From Treponema sp. (GTDB lineage Bacteria > Spirochaetota > Spirochaetia > Treponematales > Treponemataceae), in contig JAEDDW010000025.1 in the NCBI GenBank assembly GCA_016293645.1, forward strand, positions 1 through 24,733: a stretch of DNA of 24,733 nt, written 5' to 3'. Under the pieces are notes generated by a model. That model was not told where the DNA came from, did no database searches, and worked only from the letters and a program-made list of their open reading frames with translations. Both the position numbers and the translations under genes were made by a program. Below are positions 11,101 through 17,277 of the stretch, piece after piece. Positions within the stretch are counted from its first letter, which is position 1. Every line of letters starts with the position of its first letter.

Positions 11101-14100
11101 GAGTTATAGAAAAAGGAGATGAAAATGTAGATATAATTTATTTCGATGATTTCTATGTTTTTTCAATCAATAATCCATCCCAGGGTAAATGGAAATATAA
11201 GATTGAAAACGGTATTGATGGGTTATATGACATTTCGTTATTTTCGTTGGATAAAAAGCCTGGAATATCTATAACTAAGGCAAGTTATGCTGATGAAAAA
11301 ATTTATATAGAAGGTTTGTCTGAAAAAAATACAGATATTGAAATATGCCTTTCCGACGAAAATAAGATCGAGTTATATGAACTTGCTGGGATAAGAACCG
11401 ATGAAAAAGGACTGTTTAAAGCATCATTAGATGCAATAAATATCTTTGATGGAGAGTATTATGTTAAGGCAAAAACGACGGATGTTCATGGATTGGTATA
11501 CAATAATTCTTATTCTGATGATGTCATCAAAGTCGAGCATAAAAGAAAAAATCTAAAAGAGCCTGAAAATATAAGAATCTCGGAAGATGAAAGAAAAGAT
11601 CTGTACATAAAATATGATAATCCTAATGGGGCATTGACTTATGGATACTACATCGAATTATACAATACAAAAAAGGATAGAGTATTCGTCATAGATGCCG
11701 GTTTCATAAATCAATATCATCTGGTTGAGGGTAATATTGGAGAAGAATATGAAATCAGAGTGTGCTGCTATGATAAGGAAAAGAAACCTGGCAAATGGTC
11801 TGAGAAACTTCATGTCAATGTTGGCCAGCAGAAAAAAAACATTAATGCTCCCCATATTGCAGAACGCATTATTCATGTATATGCAAAACCAGGAGAATAT
11901 CTGGAAAGCATAGTTAATATTTCGTCAGATGGATATTCCAAGACAAATACCGCATATGATTATTTCGTCGGAAAAGTAATTACAGATAATCCAGAAATTA
12001 ACATTAGCTTTGATAAAGAATCCAAGTGGAAAGATGGTTTCGGAAAGTTAAGATGGTTCTGTCATATTCACGATTACTGCAGTTTCGGTGACTATAACAT
12101 CGAGGCCCTGGTAGCAAATGAGGGAAACCTTGATTTAGCTGAATCAATAACTTTTGTGGTTCATGTTGAAAATCCAGGAATCAGTATAGAAAGTGTGATT
12201 CCATCGGAAATCAATTGTTCAAAGGATAACTACATATTTGTCACTGGAACAGGGTTCTACGAGAATTGCAGATACTTTCTTGAAGACATGGAGCTATGTG
12301 TTGTTGCTGACGATGACAGTCAAAATCTTAGAGGAAAGAAACTTTATATTCCAAAAAATGATTTGAGTGGTGACAGGGAGTTGATGATAGTAAGTCCATC
12401 CGGAGATTTTGCTAAAAAAGAAATTCAACTTGGACATCCTGAACTGACGATTTTTCCTCTAAAGACTGAAGTTGATATTCGTCAGGGAGAGAATGCCTAT
12501 ATTCCTGTTGATGTTTTGAGACTGTTTGACTGTAATGACAAAATTAAATTAAAGAAGTCCCAATATGATAATTTCATATCGGTTTCTGTCATTGAAACCG
12601 GAAATACTTCAAGGTGTCTTTTATGCCTATATGCATCTAAAAATTCAATTCCGGGAAGCAGTGTTTTGATCTTGGAAGGTAATCATGGGCAGAAGTTTGA
12701 GATAAAAGTAAATGTAGTCAGAAAAGAAGTCCTTGTGCCTGAGATTTTGGCAGTTGAGCCAAAACTATGCAGACTTGGTGATGAAATAATGATCTATGGA
12801 AATAATTTTAAATCAGACAGCATTGTATTATTTGATGGTGAAGTTGTTGTTCCTGAATATAAATCAGAGAATTTGGTTTCATTTAAGGTTAATAGAGAGT
12901 TTTCAATCGGAACCGTGGCGGTAAAAAATAATGAAGATATATCAAATTCAGAAATTCTTCATTTCAGACATGATTACCTTGAAATTTTTTCTGATGTTTC
13001 ATTAATAAATATCAGTAGGGGCAAGGAAGTGAAAATACCTTTTGAGATAAGGTCGTCCGGAAAAGTTGAAGTTAGCATCTTTGAAGATCGTGATGTTCCT
13101 GTAGAAGGCAAGATAAAATTGATAAACGATGAAAAAGGACTTTATGTTCTTGAACTGAAAGCTGATGAGATTGCCTCCAACGGCAACTGGAAGATCGGTT
13201 TGTATGCAAGAAATGAAAATTGTATCACGAGCAGAGAGTTTACAGTTGAAATAAATGATTCTCCAATCATTGATTGCAGCGGCATATATTCCGGCGTTGT
13301 CAATGAATCTTATTTTGCCAGGTTGAAAACCGAAGAGACAGATGTAAGACCTCTGTTCAAATGCATTGATGGAAAACTGCCCTATGGTCTTAAACTTTCT
13401 GATGATGGACTTATTTACGGAACTCCTGAAATTCCAGGAATTTTTGTTTTCCAGATAGAATGTTCAGTCGGTGAGAAAGCTATTGCCATTGAAATTATCA
13501 GAATACAGATTTATGAAAAGGAATATTTGACAAAATATTGTGATCCAGGAAATTCAAATAGGATTTATGGTTCCATGTGGGAATCTGGTCATGCGAATCC
13601 TTTCATGGATGAAAAAATGAATAAGGAGTCAATATATTTGCTTGATACATGCAACTGTATTGTTGAAGTATTTGATTCCGGTTTATCAGTTTTTAGTCCT
13701 CAAGGAAAAAAGATATGGGAAAAATCATTTGGAACTCAGCTGCTAGAAATACGTGTTTCAGGAGACAGAGTGTTCGCACTGTCATCGGAAAATATTCTAT
13801 ATTCTATGAATATCTGTAACGGAGTTATATTGAGAAAATGGGAAAATGTGGATTTCTATTCATCAAATACTGATTTCCTGCTGGTGTCACAGGGAGGACA
13901 GGTAAGTAAGTATTATTCAAAAAGCTGTGAATTGATTGAAAAAGAAGTCGAGTATGGTGGATTTATTTCCAAGGATATCATTTGGAAGGGAAATGTTATG
14001 TATTTCTGGGATGACAGGCAGCTCAGGCGGCTTGGAAATGGAGCATGCAAGAAGTTAACTTTATCCGGGAAAATCCATTCCTGCATCACTGATAACGAAT

Positions 14101-14393
14101 ATATCTATGCATTTACAGAAAATGGTGTATTCAAACTGTCAGAGGACCTTGAAATACTGTTTTTTAAGGAAATCGACATCAAAGATTATGTATGTTCCAG
14201 TATTGGAAAAAAACTTGCATTTGTTAACGGCAAGAATCTTATGGTGATGGATAAAAGCAATTTAATTGATGTCCATATTATTGGAATAAATCAACCCTGC
14301 AGATCCATGAAACAGTTTGATGATGGGATAGCAATATATTTGGAAAACAATATCTATAAATTTGAATTTTCTGATATGGATGGAGAAGTATGA
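2100..14393 (+). CDS. Giant exported multidomain protein (4097 residues) coupled to the T2SS genes
   Basis: One uninterrupted frame of 12.3 kb. The start at 2100 follows GGAG (2089-2092) by 7 nt and opens a signal peptide (MNKKILFAAMMAFVSL); 22 further in-frame codons upstream are not used. Approximate domain order: signal peptide 1-20; unassigned beta region 25-210; Ig-like modules about 120-1000, each joined by I-D-x-T/S-x-P-E and ending D-x-x-G-N; about 1940 residues (1000-2940) of diverged beta-rich repeats; a region with P-x-x-G-K-W-K-Y (about 2966-3060); an Ig-like module; an Fn3-like module (about 3150-3240); two IPT/TIG-like modules (about 3358-3450 and 3545-3630); a putative-Ig module (about 3720-3810, LPYGLKLSDDGLIYGTPEIP); a propeller-like end (3835-4097). 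No catalytic motif, LPXTG signal or C-terminal autotransporter barrel was seen. Its stop overlaps gspG by 4 nt (ATGA). It may be a T2SS substrate, a cell-surface fibre or an envelope-spanning partner of the system; context alone supports this. Confidence 0.9.
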   Translation: MNKKILFAAMMAFVSLRLYSSNFKQYDVSKHDYVLSISVYDDKVVRRENVFWTRSENPNIYTDFKCSSQISSQSNSKPMRILNEKGVPLWKCSAEVTLSDHTKETFSEFACVMRDNCVPIPFIICDGVERHSNRDTVLSSRPVAIECIFPDETCAIRDAEGSGYKVQSVTVDGKEHKFPIKRKSNSYSFTVEEEGMHTIELECEDLIGNDYYIRYSLCVDMTPPVFSSIDVSTVDEWTREGVSVDLQIDDTLSGIDKYKGGYRLQNNENFTWFWMENRRLVFNTEGISHLQFKAVDNVGNEIISDPVKIMIDKSFPEITILNVNSDRFTSSRYIEARGDDKYSGINDSSWEYVLDHGSHGKGRYVDGLSEGEHYVQFCVTDNVGYSTTCSFGFTCDFTKPEIKFKDLITKSNLIEPEITDLNLNKTSVKWSIDRKNWIQSPVAELPEGRFCISFYAEDYAGNNTTKTENMIIDHTPPELCFEIDEYVNSRNLQLNDFSCTDELFSQLSVQYNFDGRENENLDFAGKSTLEIPIFMLAEGKHILNMYGEDGHGNMSHVEKTFTIDKTIPVIDEINYESQGIKIDDGFYLKCVEDSDGKLDFSIDVAVDAHDQAGKETGKISLYKYSVNNSVYKTSGSACFKIDEFIEGQNNLTFFAVDMAGNESEKKCVSFIRNSNHPTKPRVSSSTHKEAYSINDTVNSNECDFTIRNVYLNDNETEKNIWSIRKCRMIDGNPGRLEDALPMEEFSGICEESCPEVKIHINSLDDNEAGEFYCLAVSSVGLNGLKSDECKYVFRIDTSAPESFDACLLYQRDENRWYNDSDVIVKWIQGKDRTGIGRLEYKMNDSNWNIVEDLSENMLWVKDCGPGIISLKCCDLVGNYDEKNLCYKIDTNLPEFTEELFSAEWGDSVKGKSNDVLTLVFPQFIDLDSGPDCLKIKVKCLDKEITARDRFFYVDPSLTTWTVRNIDSDHNYSVEFTAIDNAGNEKIHKLIVPGKGNENVRSLGESIEKEFKSLVFQGDIEISCADGSSRLKENGMVYIGKEIQIWDGYENLEYLTVLPENCFFEDERFPSCVCKAKEGGTFLIKLWNLEFTCESISVDCERGITLNRVSYVQKHDSGTIDIEFEEINAGFPGRLKLNGSKTVIDEIDIDTGNVAFNGISAISFENNRKKMNGIITCVVNVPGKETKIEFETNECSLDFNDLSPFCCSSRVFSIMTENNTELTIVSSFVQNDRLYINEADLSVEFNNSQVVLKLYDFYIDIDSGVFFGDSLRKEIRDPNGEIKSFFDFYGLKVNVDGLKFSSSGGFYATIDYESVYGLINIKNTVLNNKGLDLGKLENEELHFLLHGVEFCSLQYEFSIGIEGLYLNVGSGYFTFCKNRFEFNNLLLDMSEKDRVVRECEISYSRKLNTGYGCVLELKNLYIGKESVSCDIELPMSFSDDKISMSHVDLISSESMRWSSNEPLRLSINDVDVFVERSVFNGKTLTFEKGCIDLGGNNFYFHNDKILTCAFENIEFDYSETIHEGNWQYENFICKFGSYDLEGFGFYLGNKGITFSSGFNKKFSSQNIEYSLNLFFTEIVICRSGISYCKKETNENGLKIHGHEIELKEYYLENDEKYGPCIKSVNAFVRIGSASECGKLQFGRICIYDNGVFNCEEYECHTEFTSSNGIKIITDRTKIDEKGILLDCDISVPQIEGFRKAESYDYILDKNHKIITYRKIDGFSWKYKGWKIESSEISIDENFSAESNNVNIGSCSLELGKICFSSDFRYFRPVKNFSNRIIEINNNDYFIQYSEFDSGELLCDVMVKLPDHLGSDYVFFKDVEFFPDGRCKSRNRMEYHEIESELSYVKLKDIELVDDYISIGNVSYNFSSDEESFCFDVYDAKIFLSGTVQFENLYTSPVNFMGMYMKINSFTVDDEGFSFCGDLELPDDMPGLLGGKKIEFNELRCDRNGKIKSIDSLVQCNLSIPLSDKWSVEVASCGIRLDDESLPEIYFPESKLIFPPEYIVDYLLIENFSIGLMECDFRFNRIKCILEGKVSIAGILFELNEISISEDLVFGFGGRASFIGDDYPDFIKDRVASDVYLEIGRDGQISKLDVKVSGLNGFLENDICCVKLLDGTLEVIKEDDAYAAGISGQLCLEGDAALGFKSIIFNISEFKYDISGKRILSLKTDLSLDEVNFFDFRIEDFTAGIDWNCDSEKEIFLSGSVVFPDSLPDGLRGKRISLNRFVIDRSGAIRNFDFAYQHDSDVLCFDGIILHRPYMKAELSSKIPVIAIDSNISLSREKFPAGISDLNGRAMLKFSPNRIIDFKCDGFLDDRLIFNVIELNQGKFGFYLNDIGIPEFNIKGTLKFRKTSILPDEFNGLTTEIRNLTVASNGQIIDFDAGFNIAEVKFFNSLSLRNASVNFFTAEKNDLCLKLNGMLLLTGAHIPSEIKSAKFRIDSFTVSFSRGITGFYASLENDVNMTVLGGLRLNVQKLEISENGMSFGCRAWFASNTFIDDFGFNVSEMCIGWDGKINRIKCGVDYTEFHFAGFRSSIRDLYFEKDDSCTDGFSIRMSQMKLVLPANCGNQSVDFNNACFKNGRLYGDIGCEKLTLSFCDFTLEMLKPVLNVENAKMEFSSVYLKCPSLLKNAELRIYGVSINSSSGINLHGIHFDLPDFKLGNGIGFRDVKAEFLIEGDSFFISAGGKVSIPNAGEIGAELSFTNRSPDYPIGLKRAFFSFEVSGFSKGIPLGNSGLYLTGVRGGLAYGIPGEVHASIRNYFENDGIRIQLGISVSDVSGGNIVRMTPDSWIDTKNLTWGCYGAITILSGTLNIKGDISAILKRAGFSAELKFDLKVCCGKVSFAVFDTESGVKVSGHAKVDFIIPAGFIFEKKIKLFFKKITIRIPPSKIKLFSIGSDFGNFKNGFTGVTAYVSVFGYDLGLAASWGSLKAGNLNSYRLYDSKDYLTRSLPDEEYNDGFDSSMLNINSDQFSVGENMSRLSFVCAYVDCIPEISLIDPDGRVIEKGDENVDIIYFDDFYVFSINNPSQGKWKYKIENGIDGLYDISLFSLDKKPGISITKASYADEKIYIEGLSEKNTDIEICLSDENKIELYELAGIRTDEKGLFKASLDAINIFDGEYYVKAKTTDVHGLVYNNSYSDDVIKVEHKRKNLKEPENIRISEDERKDLYIKYDNPNGALTYGYYIELYNTKKDRVFVIDAGFINQYHLVEGNIGEEYEIRVCCYDKEKKPGKWSEKLHVNVGQQKKNINAPHIAERIIHVYAKPGEYLESIVNISSDGYSKTNTAYDYFVGKVITDNPEINISFDKESKWKDGFGKLRWFCHIHDYCSFGDYNIEALVANEGNLDLAESITFVVHVENPGISIESVIPSEINCSKDNYIFVTGTGFYENCRYFLEDMELCVVADDDSQNLRGKKLYIPKNDLSGDRELMIVSPSGDFAKKEIQLGHPELTIFPLKTEVDIRQGENAYIPVDVLRLFDCNDKIKLKKSQYDNFISVSVIETGNTSRCLLCLYASKNSIPGSSVLILEGNHGQKFEIKVNVVRKEVLVPEILAVEPKLCRLGDEIMIYGNNFKSDSIVLFDGEVVVPEYKSENLVSFKVNREFSIGTVAVKNNEDISNSEILHFRHDYLEIFSDVSLINISRGKEVKIPFEIRSSGKVEVSIFEDRDVPVEGKIKLINDEKGLYVLELKADEIASNGNWKIGLYARNENCITSREFTVEINDSPIIDCSGIYSGVVNESYFARLKTEETDVRPLFKCIDGKLPYGLKLSDDGLIYGTPEIPGIFVFQIECSVGEKAIAIEIIRIQIYEKEYLTKYCDPGNSNRIYGSMWESGHANPFMDEKMNKESIYLLDTCNCIVEVFDSGLSVFSPQGKKIWEKSFGTQLLEIRVSGDRVFALSSENILYSMNICNGVILRKWENVDFYSSNTDFLLVSQGGQVSKYYSKSCELIEKEVEYGGFISKDIIWKGNVMYFWDDRQLRRLGNGACKKLTLSGKIHSCITDNEYIYAFTENGVFKLSEDLEILFFKEIDIKDYVCSSIGKKLAFVNGKNLMVMDKSNLIDVHIIGINQPCRSMKQFDDGIAIYLENNIYKFEFSDMDGEV
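2460..5080 (+). repeat. Ig-like module array in the giant protein
   Basis: This is a protein-level repeat. The linker I/V-D-x-T/S-x-P-E/V recurs at about residues 219 (VDMTPP), 311 (IDKSFPE), 395 (CDFTKPE), 472 (IDHTPPE), 563 (IDKTIPV), 795 (IDTSAPE) and 888 (IDTNLPE). Each module closes with a D-x-x-G-N strand, for example AVDNVGNE, AEDYAGNN, GEDGHGNM, AVDMAGNE and AIDNAGNE. This D-T-x-x-P ... D-x-x-G-N pattern is well known in bacterial Ig-like adhesion and OmpL47-type repeats. Spacing is 77-93 residues between close copies; the wide gap from 563 to 795 probably holds two modules. The DNA copies are well diverged, so the array is old. Confidence 0.75.
5085..10930 (+). repeat. About 1900 residues of diverged beta-rich repeats in the giant protein
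   Basis: A recurring unit of roughly 65-145 residues can be followed by eye. It has an L/F-P-D or P-x-x-x-x-G stretch, then a strand (K-K/R-I-x-L/F-N), then a strand ending D/S-x-x-G-K/Q/A-I and a further strand. Examples start near residues 1807 (LPDHLGSDYVFF), 1927 (GLLGGKKIEFNEL), 2064, 2210 (GLRGKRISLNRF), 2351 (LPDEFNGLTTEI), 2424 (IPSEIKSAKFRI) and 2490. Most of the region predicts as consecutive beta strands with very little helix and no long hydrophobic segment. A continuous beta-solenoid or open beta-groove shape (as in AsmA/TamB-like proteins) is one possibility, but no family could be assigned from sequence alone. Confidence 0.55.
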
Positions 14394-14821
14394 GAAACAA
14401 AAAAAAGAAATTTTTACTTGATGGTTGGACTTTTGTTGAAACCATGGTTGTAATGGCCATTGTGCTGGTACTTACGGCCTCTGTTGGATTCAGTTCTATA
14501 AAACAGCTGGACAAGGCAAAAGTTGTGACTGCAAAAACTCAGATTGAACTGTTTTCAGTTGCCCTTGAAACTTTTTATATGGACACTGGAGAATATCCAT
14601 CTGAGGATGAAGGTCTTTCTGTTCTTTGGGAATGTAGTTTTTCCTCATATGAAAACTGGAATGGACCTTATATTTCCAAGCCATTGCCAAAAGATCCGTG
14701 GGGGAATGATTATGTCTATACTGTTCCCGGAGAAAATGGTCTTGCCTGGAAAATCATGTCATTGGGCAAAGATGGTAAGGAAGGAGGAGCCGGATATGAT
14801 TCAGATATCACATCATCTTAA
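14390..14821 (+). CDS. gspG: Type II secretion major pseudopilin GspG
   Basis: A 143-residue protein of normal GspG length. The class III leader is MRNKKKKFLLDG, cut after G12, and Glu lies at mature position +5 (WTFVE) before a hydrophobic helix to about residue 35. The C-terminal half carries the GspG hallmarks: TGEYPSEDEGL, GPYISKPLPKDPWGNDYVY and the calcium-loop region LGKDGKEGGAGYDSDI with its acidic ligands. GspG subunits form the body of the pseudopilus that pushes substrates through the secretin. The start overlaps the stop of the giant gene (ATGA), with GGAG 4 nt upstream, so translation is probably coupled. Odd point: the mature N-terminal residue is Trp rather than the usual Phe. 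Confidence 0.95.
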   Translation: MRNKKKKFLLDGWTFVETMVVMAIVLVLTASVGFSSIKQLDKAKVVTAKTQIELFSVALETFYMDTGEYPSEDEGLSVLWECSFSSYENWNGPYISKPLPKDPWGNDYVYTVPGENGLAWKIMSLGKDGKEGGAGYDSDITSS

Positions 14822-14972
14822 CGGATATACAATACTGAATTCTTTGATTTCAATTGTTGTTGTATCAATTTTTGCATTGGCAGGAATAAAAAATATGACA
14901 GATATATCAAGACAGATGCTTAGAAATAAAATTGTGCTTGATGATGTTATGACAGAAAAAAATGAAGAATAG
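14796..14972 (+). CDS. 58-residue mini-pseudopilin (GspH/I position)
   Basis: A short gene overlapping the end of gspG by 26 nt. It has a very good ribosome site (AGGAGGAG, 8 nt from ATG 14796). The product is a prepilin-type leader (MIQISHHLNG, cut after G10), then YTILN and a 19-20 residue hydrophobic helix (LISIVVVSIFALAGI), and only about 25 further residues (DISRQMLRNKIVLDDV...). No globular head is present. Mature position +5 is Asn instead of Glu. Its place between GspG and the next pseudopilin corresponds to GspH or GspI in known T2SS operons, but at 58 residues it is less than half the usual size. The upstream part of the same open frame is only a shadow of gspG. It may be a genuine reduced minor pseudopilin or a decayed one; the strong ribosome site argues for expression. 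Confidence 0.7.
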   Translation: MIQISHHLNGYTILNSLISIVVVSIFALAGIKNMTDISRQMLRNKIVLDDVMTEKNEE

Positions 14973-15393
14973 AAACAATTTTTACGGGTTTACAGCGATG
15001 GAATCGATTTGGGCAATGATTATACTATCTTTTTCAATGGGGAGTATATTAAATGTTCTGTACATGAGTTTCAAATTTCATACATCACTGAAAATGCGCC
15101 TTACAACCGAACGAAATTATGTGATGGCAGATGAAAAGATCAGAAAAGTCTTTGAATCTTTGGAGTTGCCATGGTGGGACAGAAATCCTGAAATATTAAT
15201 TACTGGGAATAACGTTCAAATCATAGGTAAATATGGAGTTATCGGAAGAATAAAAAATTCAATTGATGAATTGAATTTTCTTGAAGTAAATAAAACAGTT
15301 GAAAATGATGCTTTAATTGAAGTTTGCATTGTCTATACAATCGCAGAAAAAACGTATGAATCCCGGGTATCAATTGGAGGTCGAAAAAATTAA
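14962..15393 (+). CDS. Minor pseudopilin, GspI/GspJ-like
   Basis: A 143-residue protein starting 11 nt inside the previous gene. The class III leader MKNRNNFYG is cut after G9, followed by FTAMES with Glu at mature +5 and a hydrophobic helix (IWAMIILSFSMGSILNVLYM). The C-terminal ~100 residues form a mixed alpha/beta head with no motif that decides between GspI and GspJ; size is near GspI, while position next to GspK fits GspJ. In known systems GspI, GspJ and GspK form a ternary tip complex that starts pseudopilus assembly. No strong ribosome site is seen before the ATG, so translation is probably coupled to the mini-pseudopilin. Confidence 0.85.
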   Translation: MKNRNNFYGFTAMESIWAMIILSFSMGSILNVLYMSFKFHTSLKMRLTTERNYVMADEKIRKVFESLELPWWDRNPEILITGNNVQIIGKYGVIGRIKNSIDELNFLEVNKTVENDALIEVCIVYTIAEKTYESRVSIGGRKN

Positions 15394-16366
15394 GGAAGAT
15401 GGATTTCTTTCAATATCGCCATTTGTCATAAGTCTTTCCATAATCTTGTTGTCTTCGTCATTACTGATGTTGATCTCTTATAACCAGAAGACCATATATG
15501 GTGTTTCCAGAAAATGGAATGAAAGGAAGATAATGGAAAGAATCATTGACTTCGAAATTAAGGAACATATTCCGGATTCATTTAATGATTCTTCCTGTGT
15601 TTGTAATATTGATGAAATTTTAAAACAACTGAATGAAAAATATGATTTTACTTTTGATTATATTTCTGATTCTGGGAAACTTGATATTAACTTTATTCCT
15701 GAAGGTGTTTTGACAGGAAATGAATTCTGTAATCTTTTTTCTGATATTGATTATGATAGGTTCATATCTTTGTGGAAATCCATCCCTTTGGTATCTTCGA
15801 TTGATGTTCTTTCGGATGTTTGTCCGGCTGAAAAGCTGAATGATTTTTTTTATCTTGGAAATAAAGTTAATTGCAATTTTACAGATTATGAAAAATTTTC
15901 CAATGCTTTGGTTGAACTTGGAATTCCAGAGAACAAATGCAGTTCAATCATTGCTGAATTGTTTAGGATGAAAAAAAGCAAAAAAGGAATAAAAAATGAA
16001 TATGAGTTCAGAATTCTATTTGGAATCTATTATGAAAATGTTAAAGATTTTATAACTTACAAACCAACCATAAATATAAACCTTGCAGATGAGAAAATAT
16101 TAAAAGCTGTATTTGAGTATCTCGGAATATCTCGTGTTTCAGAAACCATAAAAAAAATAATGCTGATGAGGATGAATAAAGAATTGTCAGATATAGATTT
16201 TGAATTGATTTTTGATAATAAGAATATTGAATTCATGAAATGTGTTTTTGCAGTAAAGCCTCAGTCTTTCAGAATTAAAATGAATGGCCGGTGTAATCAT
16301 GCAGAAATAGTTTTCGTTGATGAAGGAGATGGCTATATATGTTCAGGAGGTGTTTATTGGAAATAA
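15356..16366 (+). CDS. gspK: Minor pseudopilin GspK, tip of the pseudopilus
   Basis: About 336 residues from ATG 15356. The leader ends ...IKEDG, followed by FLSISP and a hydrophobic helix (FVISLSIILLSSSLLMLI). Mature +5 is Ser, and absence of Glu at +5 is normal for GspK. About residues 235-285 read INLADEKILKAV...ETIKKIMLMR, matching the N-L-x-x-A-x-x-x-L helix-hairpin segment characteristic of GspK. GspK caps the pseudopilus. The start is uncertain: ATG 15356 has only a weak ribosome site and gives a 38-nt overlap; a TTG lies at 15374; a non-standard ATT at 15389 lies 8 nt after GGAGG (15376-15380) and would give the short leader MKEDG. The stop overlaps gspL by 10 nt. Confidence 0.88.
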   Translation: MNPGYQLEVEKIKEDGFLSISPFVISLSIILLSSSLLMLISYNQKTIYGVSRKWNERKIMERIIDFEIKEHIPDSFNDSSCVCNIDEILKQLNEKYDFTFDYISDSGKLDINFIPEGVLTGNEFCNLFSDIDYDRFISLWKSIPLVSSIDVLSDVCPAEKLNDFFYLGNKVNCNFTDYEKFSNALVELGIPENKCSSIIAELFRMKKSKKGIKNEYEFRILFGIYYENVKDFITYKPTININLADEKILKAVFEYLGISRVSETIKKIMLMRMNKELSDIDFELIFDNKNIEFMKCVFAVKPQSFRIKMNGRCNHAEIVFVDEGDGYICSGGVYWK

Positions 16367-17277
16367 GAATTTTAGAACCTAAAGAAGCAGATTGCATTGT
16401 TCTTGATGAAATCAGGGGAGAGAATCAGTTGGGGCTGGTGAAACGAATAAAGAGCCATTATCCGTATAATGAGAACAATGATGTCATGGAATTCAGAAAA
16501 AAGAAAGGGCAGACATTGGTCCATATTTCGAGAAACAATATTATTGCAGATCATCAAGGATGCATTCTGGTTTCTCCCTATCTGATTCTTGATGGATTGA
16601 TGAAGAGTGCTTCAAAGGCACTGCTTGTCTTTGAAAATTTTGCCGTGTATATGATTAAAGAAAATAAACTTGTTTCTGACCATGGTTTTTTCTATTTCGA
16701 TTGCAAAGATAAATTGTTGTATTTTTCAAGGAAATATTGTTTTGATTCAATTTTTGAATTCATACAGATCGGCTCGAAATATTATGTACACGAAATAAAA
16801 GAAGATATTGTTGGTCCTGAAAAACGGATGCGTTTCATGTATCGATTTGGAATTTATAATCTGTCTGCTAAAAAAATTGCAGACTACAAAAGATTGCTGT
16901 TTATGTATTTATGTATTCTACTTGTAATGTTTTCTTTCAGGACATTTCTTTGCCATAAAAACATTATGTTGAAGGAAAATCTCGAAAGCATAACTCAGAA
17001 TAATATCAGGGAAAATTCCACTATACAGCTTTTGGACCATAGCAGGGATAATTTAGTGCTTCTTTTTGACATTTTGAATGAATGCCCTGAAATAGATTCT
17101 ATCAGTAAAATTTCAATTGATGGGAAAAAGTTCAGTATTGTAGTCACATCGAAATCAGGAATCGATCTGATGAAAAAATTCAGGAATGGCAGGTTTTCTA
17201 CTGTTTCCCTTGACGGCATATCAATCAATAAGGATGGATTTAAGGAAATGCACATAAATGGAGGTTTCAATGAATAG
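16357..17277 (+). CDS. gspL: GspL-like inner-membrane protein
   Basis: The start is TTG 16357: AGGAGG (16345-16350) lies 6 nt upstream, whereas the in-frame ATG at 16339 has no ribosome site. The product has 306 residues: a cytoplasmic part of about 178 residues, one membrane segment (about 180-200, LLFMYLCILLVMFSF) and a periplasmic part of about 105 residues with strand-helix-strand character ending SISKISIDGKKFSIVV. This is the GspL/PilM-N layout, and gene order (K, then this, then a GspM-like gene) supports it. GspL normally binds the ATPase GspE through its cytoplasmic domain and GspM through its periplasmic ferredoxin-like domain. Sequence similarity is too weak to see the actin-like fold directly. 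The cytoplasmic part is shorter than usual (commonly about 230-250 residues). Confidence 0.72.
   Translation: MEIRILEPKEADCIVLDEIRGENQLGLVKRIKSHYPYNENNDVMEFRKKKGQTLVHISRNNIIADHQGCILVSPYLILDGLMKSASKALLVFENFAVYMIKENKLVSDHGFFYFDCKDKLLYFSRKYCFDSIFEFIQIGSKYYVHEIKEDIVGPEKRMRFMYRFGIYNLSAKKIADYKRLLFMYLCILLVMFSFRTFLCHKNIMLKENLESITQNNIRENSTIQLLDHSRDNLVLLFDILNECPEIDSISKISIDGKKFSIVVTSKSGIDLMKKFRNGRFSTVSLDGISINKDGFKEMHINGGFNE

Noticed and set aside
2115..11913. Many 60-130 residue frames on both strands inside the giant gene
   Set aside because: All are shadows of one long, well-supported frame with a continuous domain pattern; none has a recognisable domain.
14544..14795. Upstream part of the frame that holds the mini-pseudopilin
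   Set aside because: It overlaps gspG completely and lacks any pilin feature; only the part from ATG 14796, with a strong ribosome site, is convincing.
16339..16356. ATG start for gspL
   Set aside because: The AGGAGG site lies after this ATG and serves TTG 16357.
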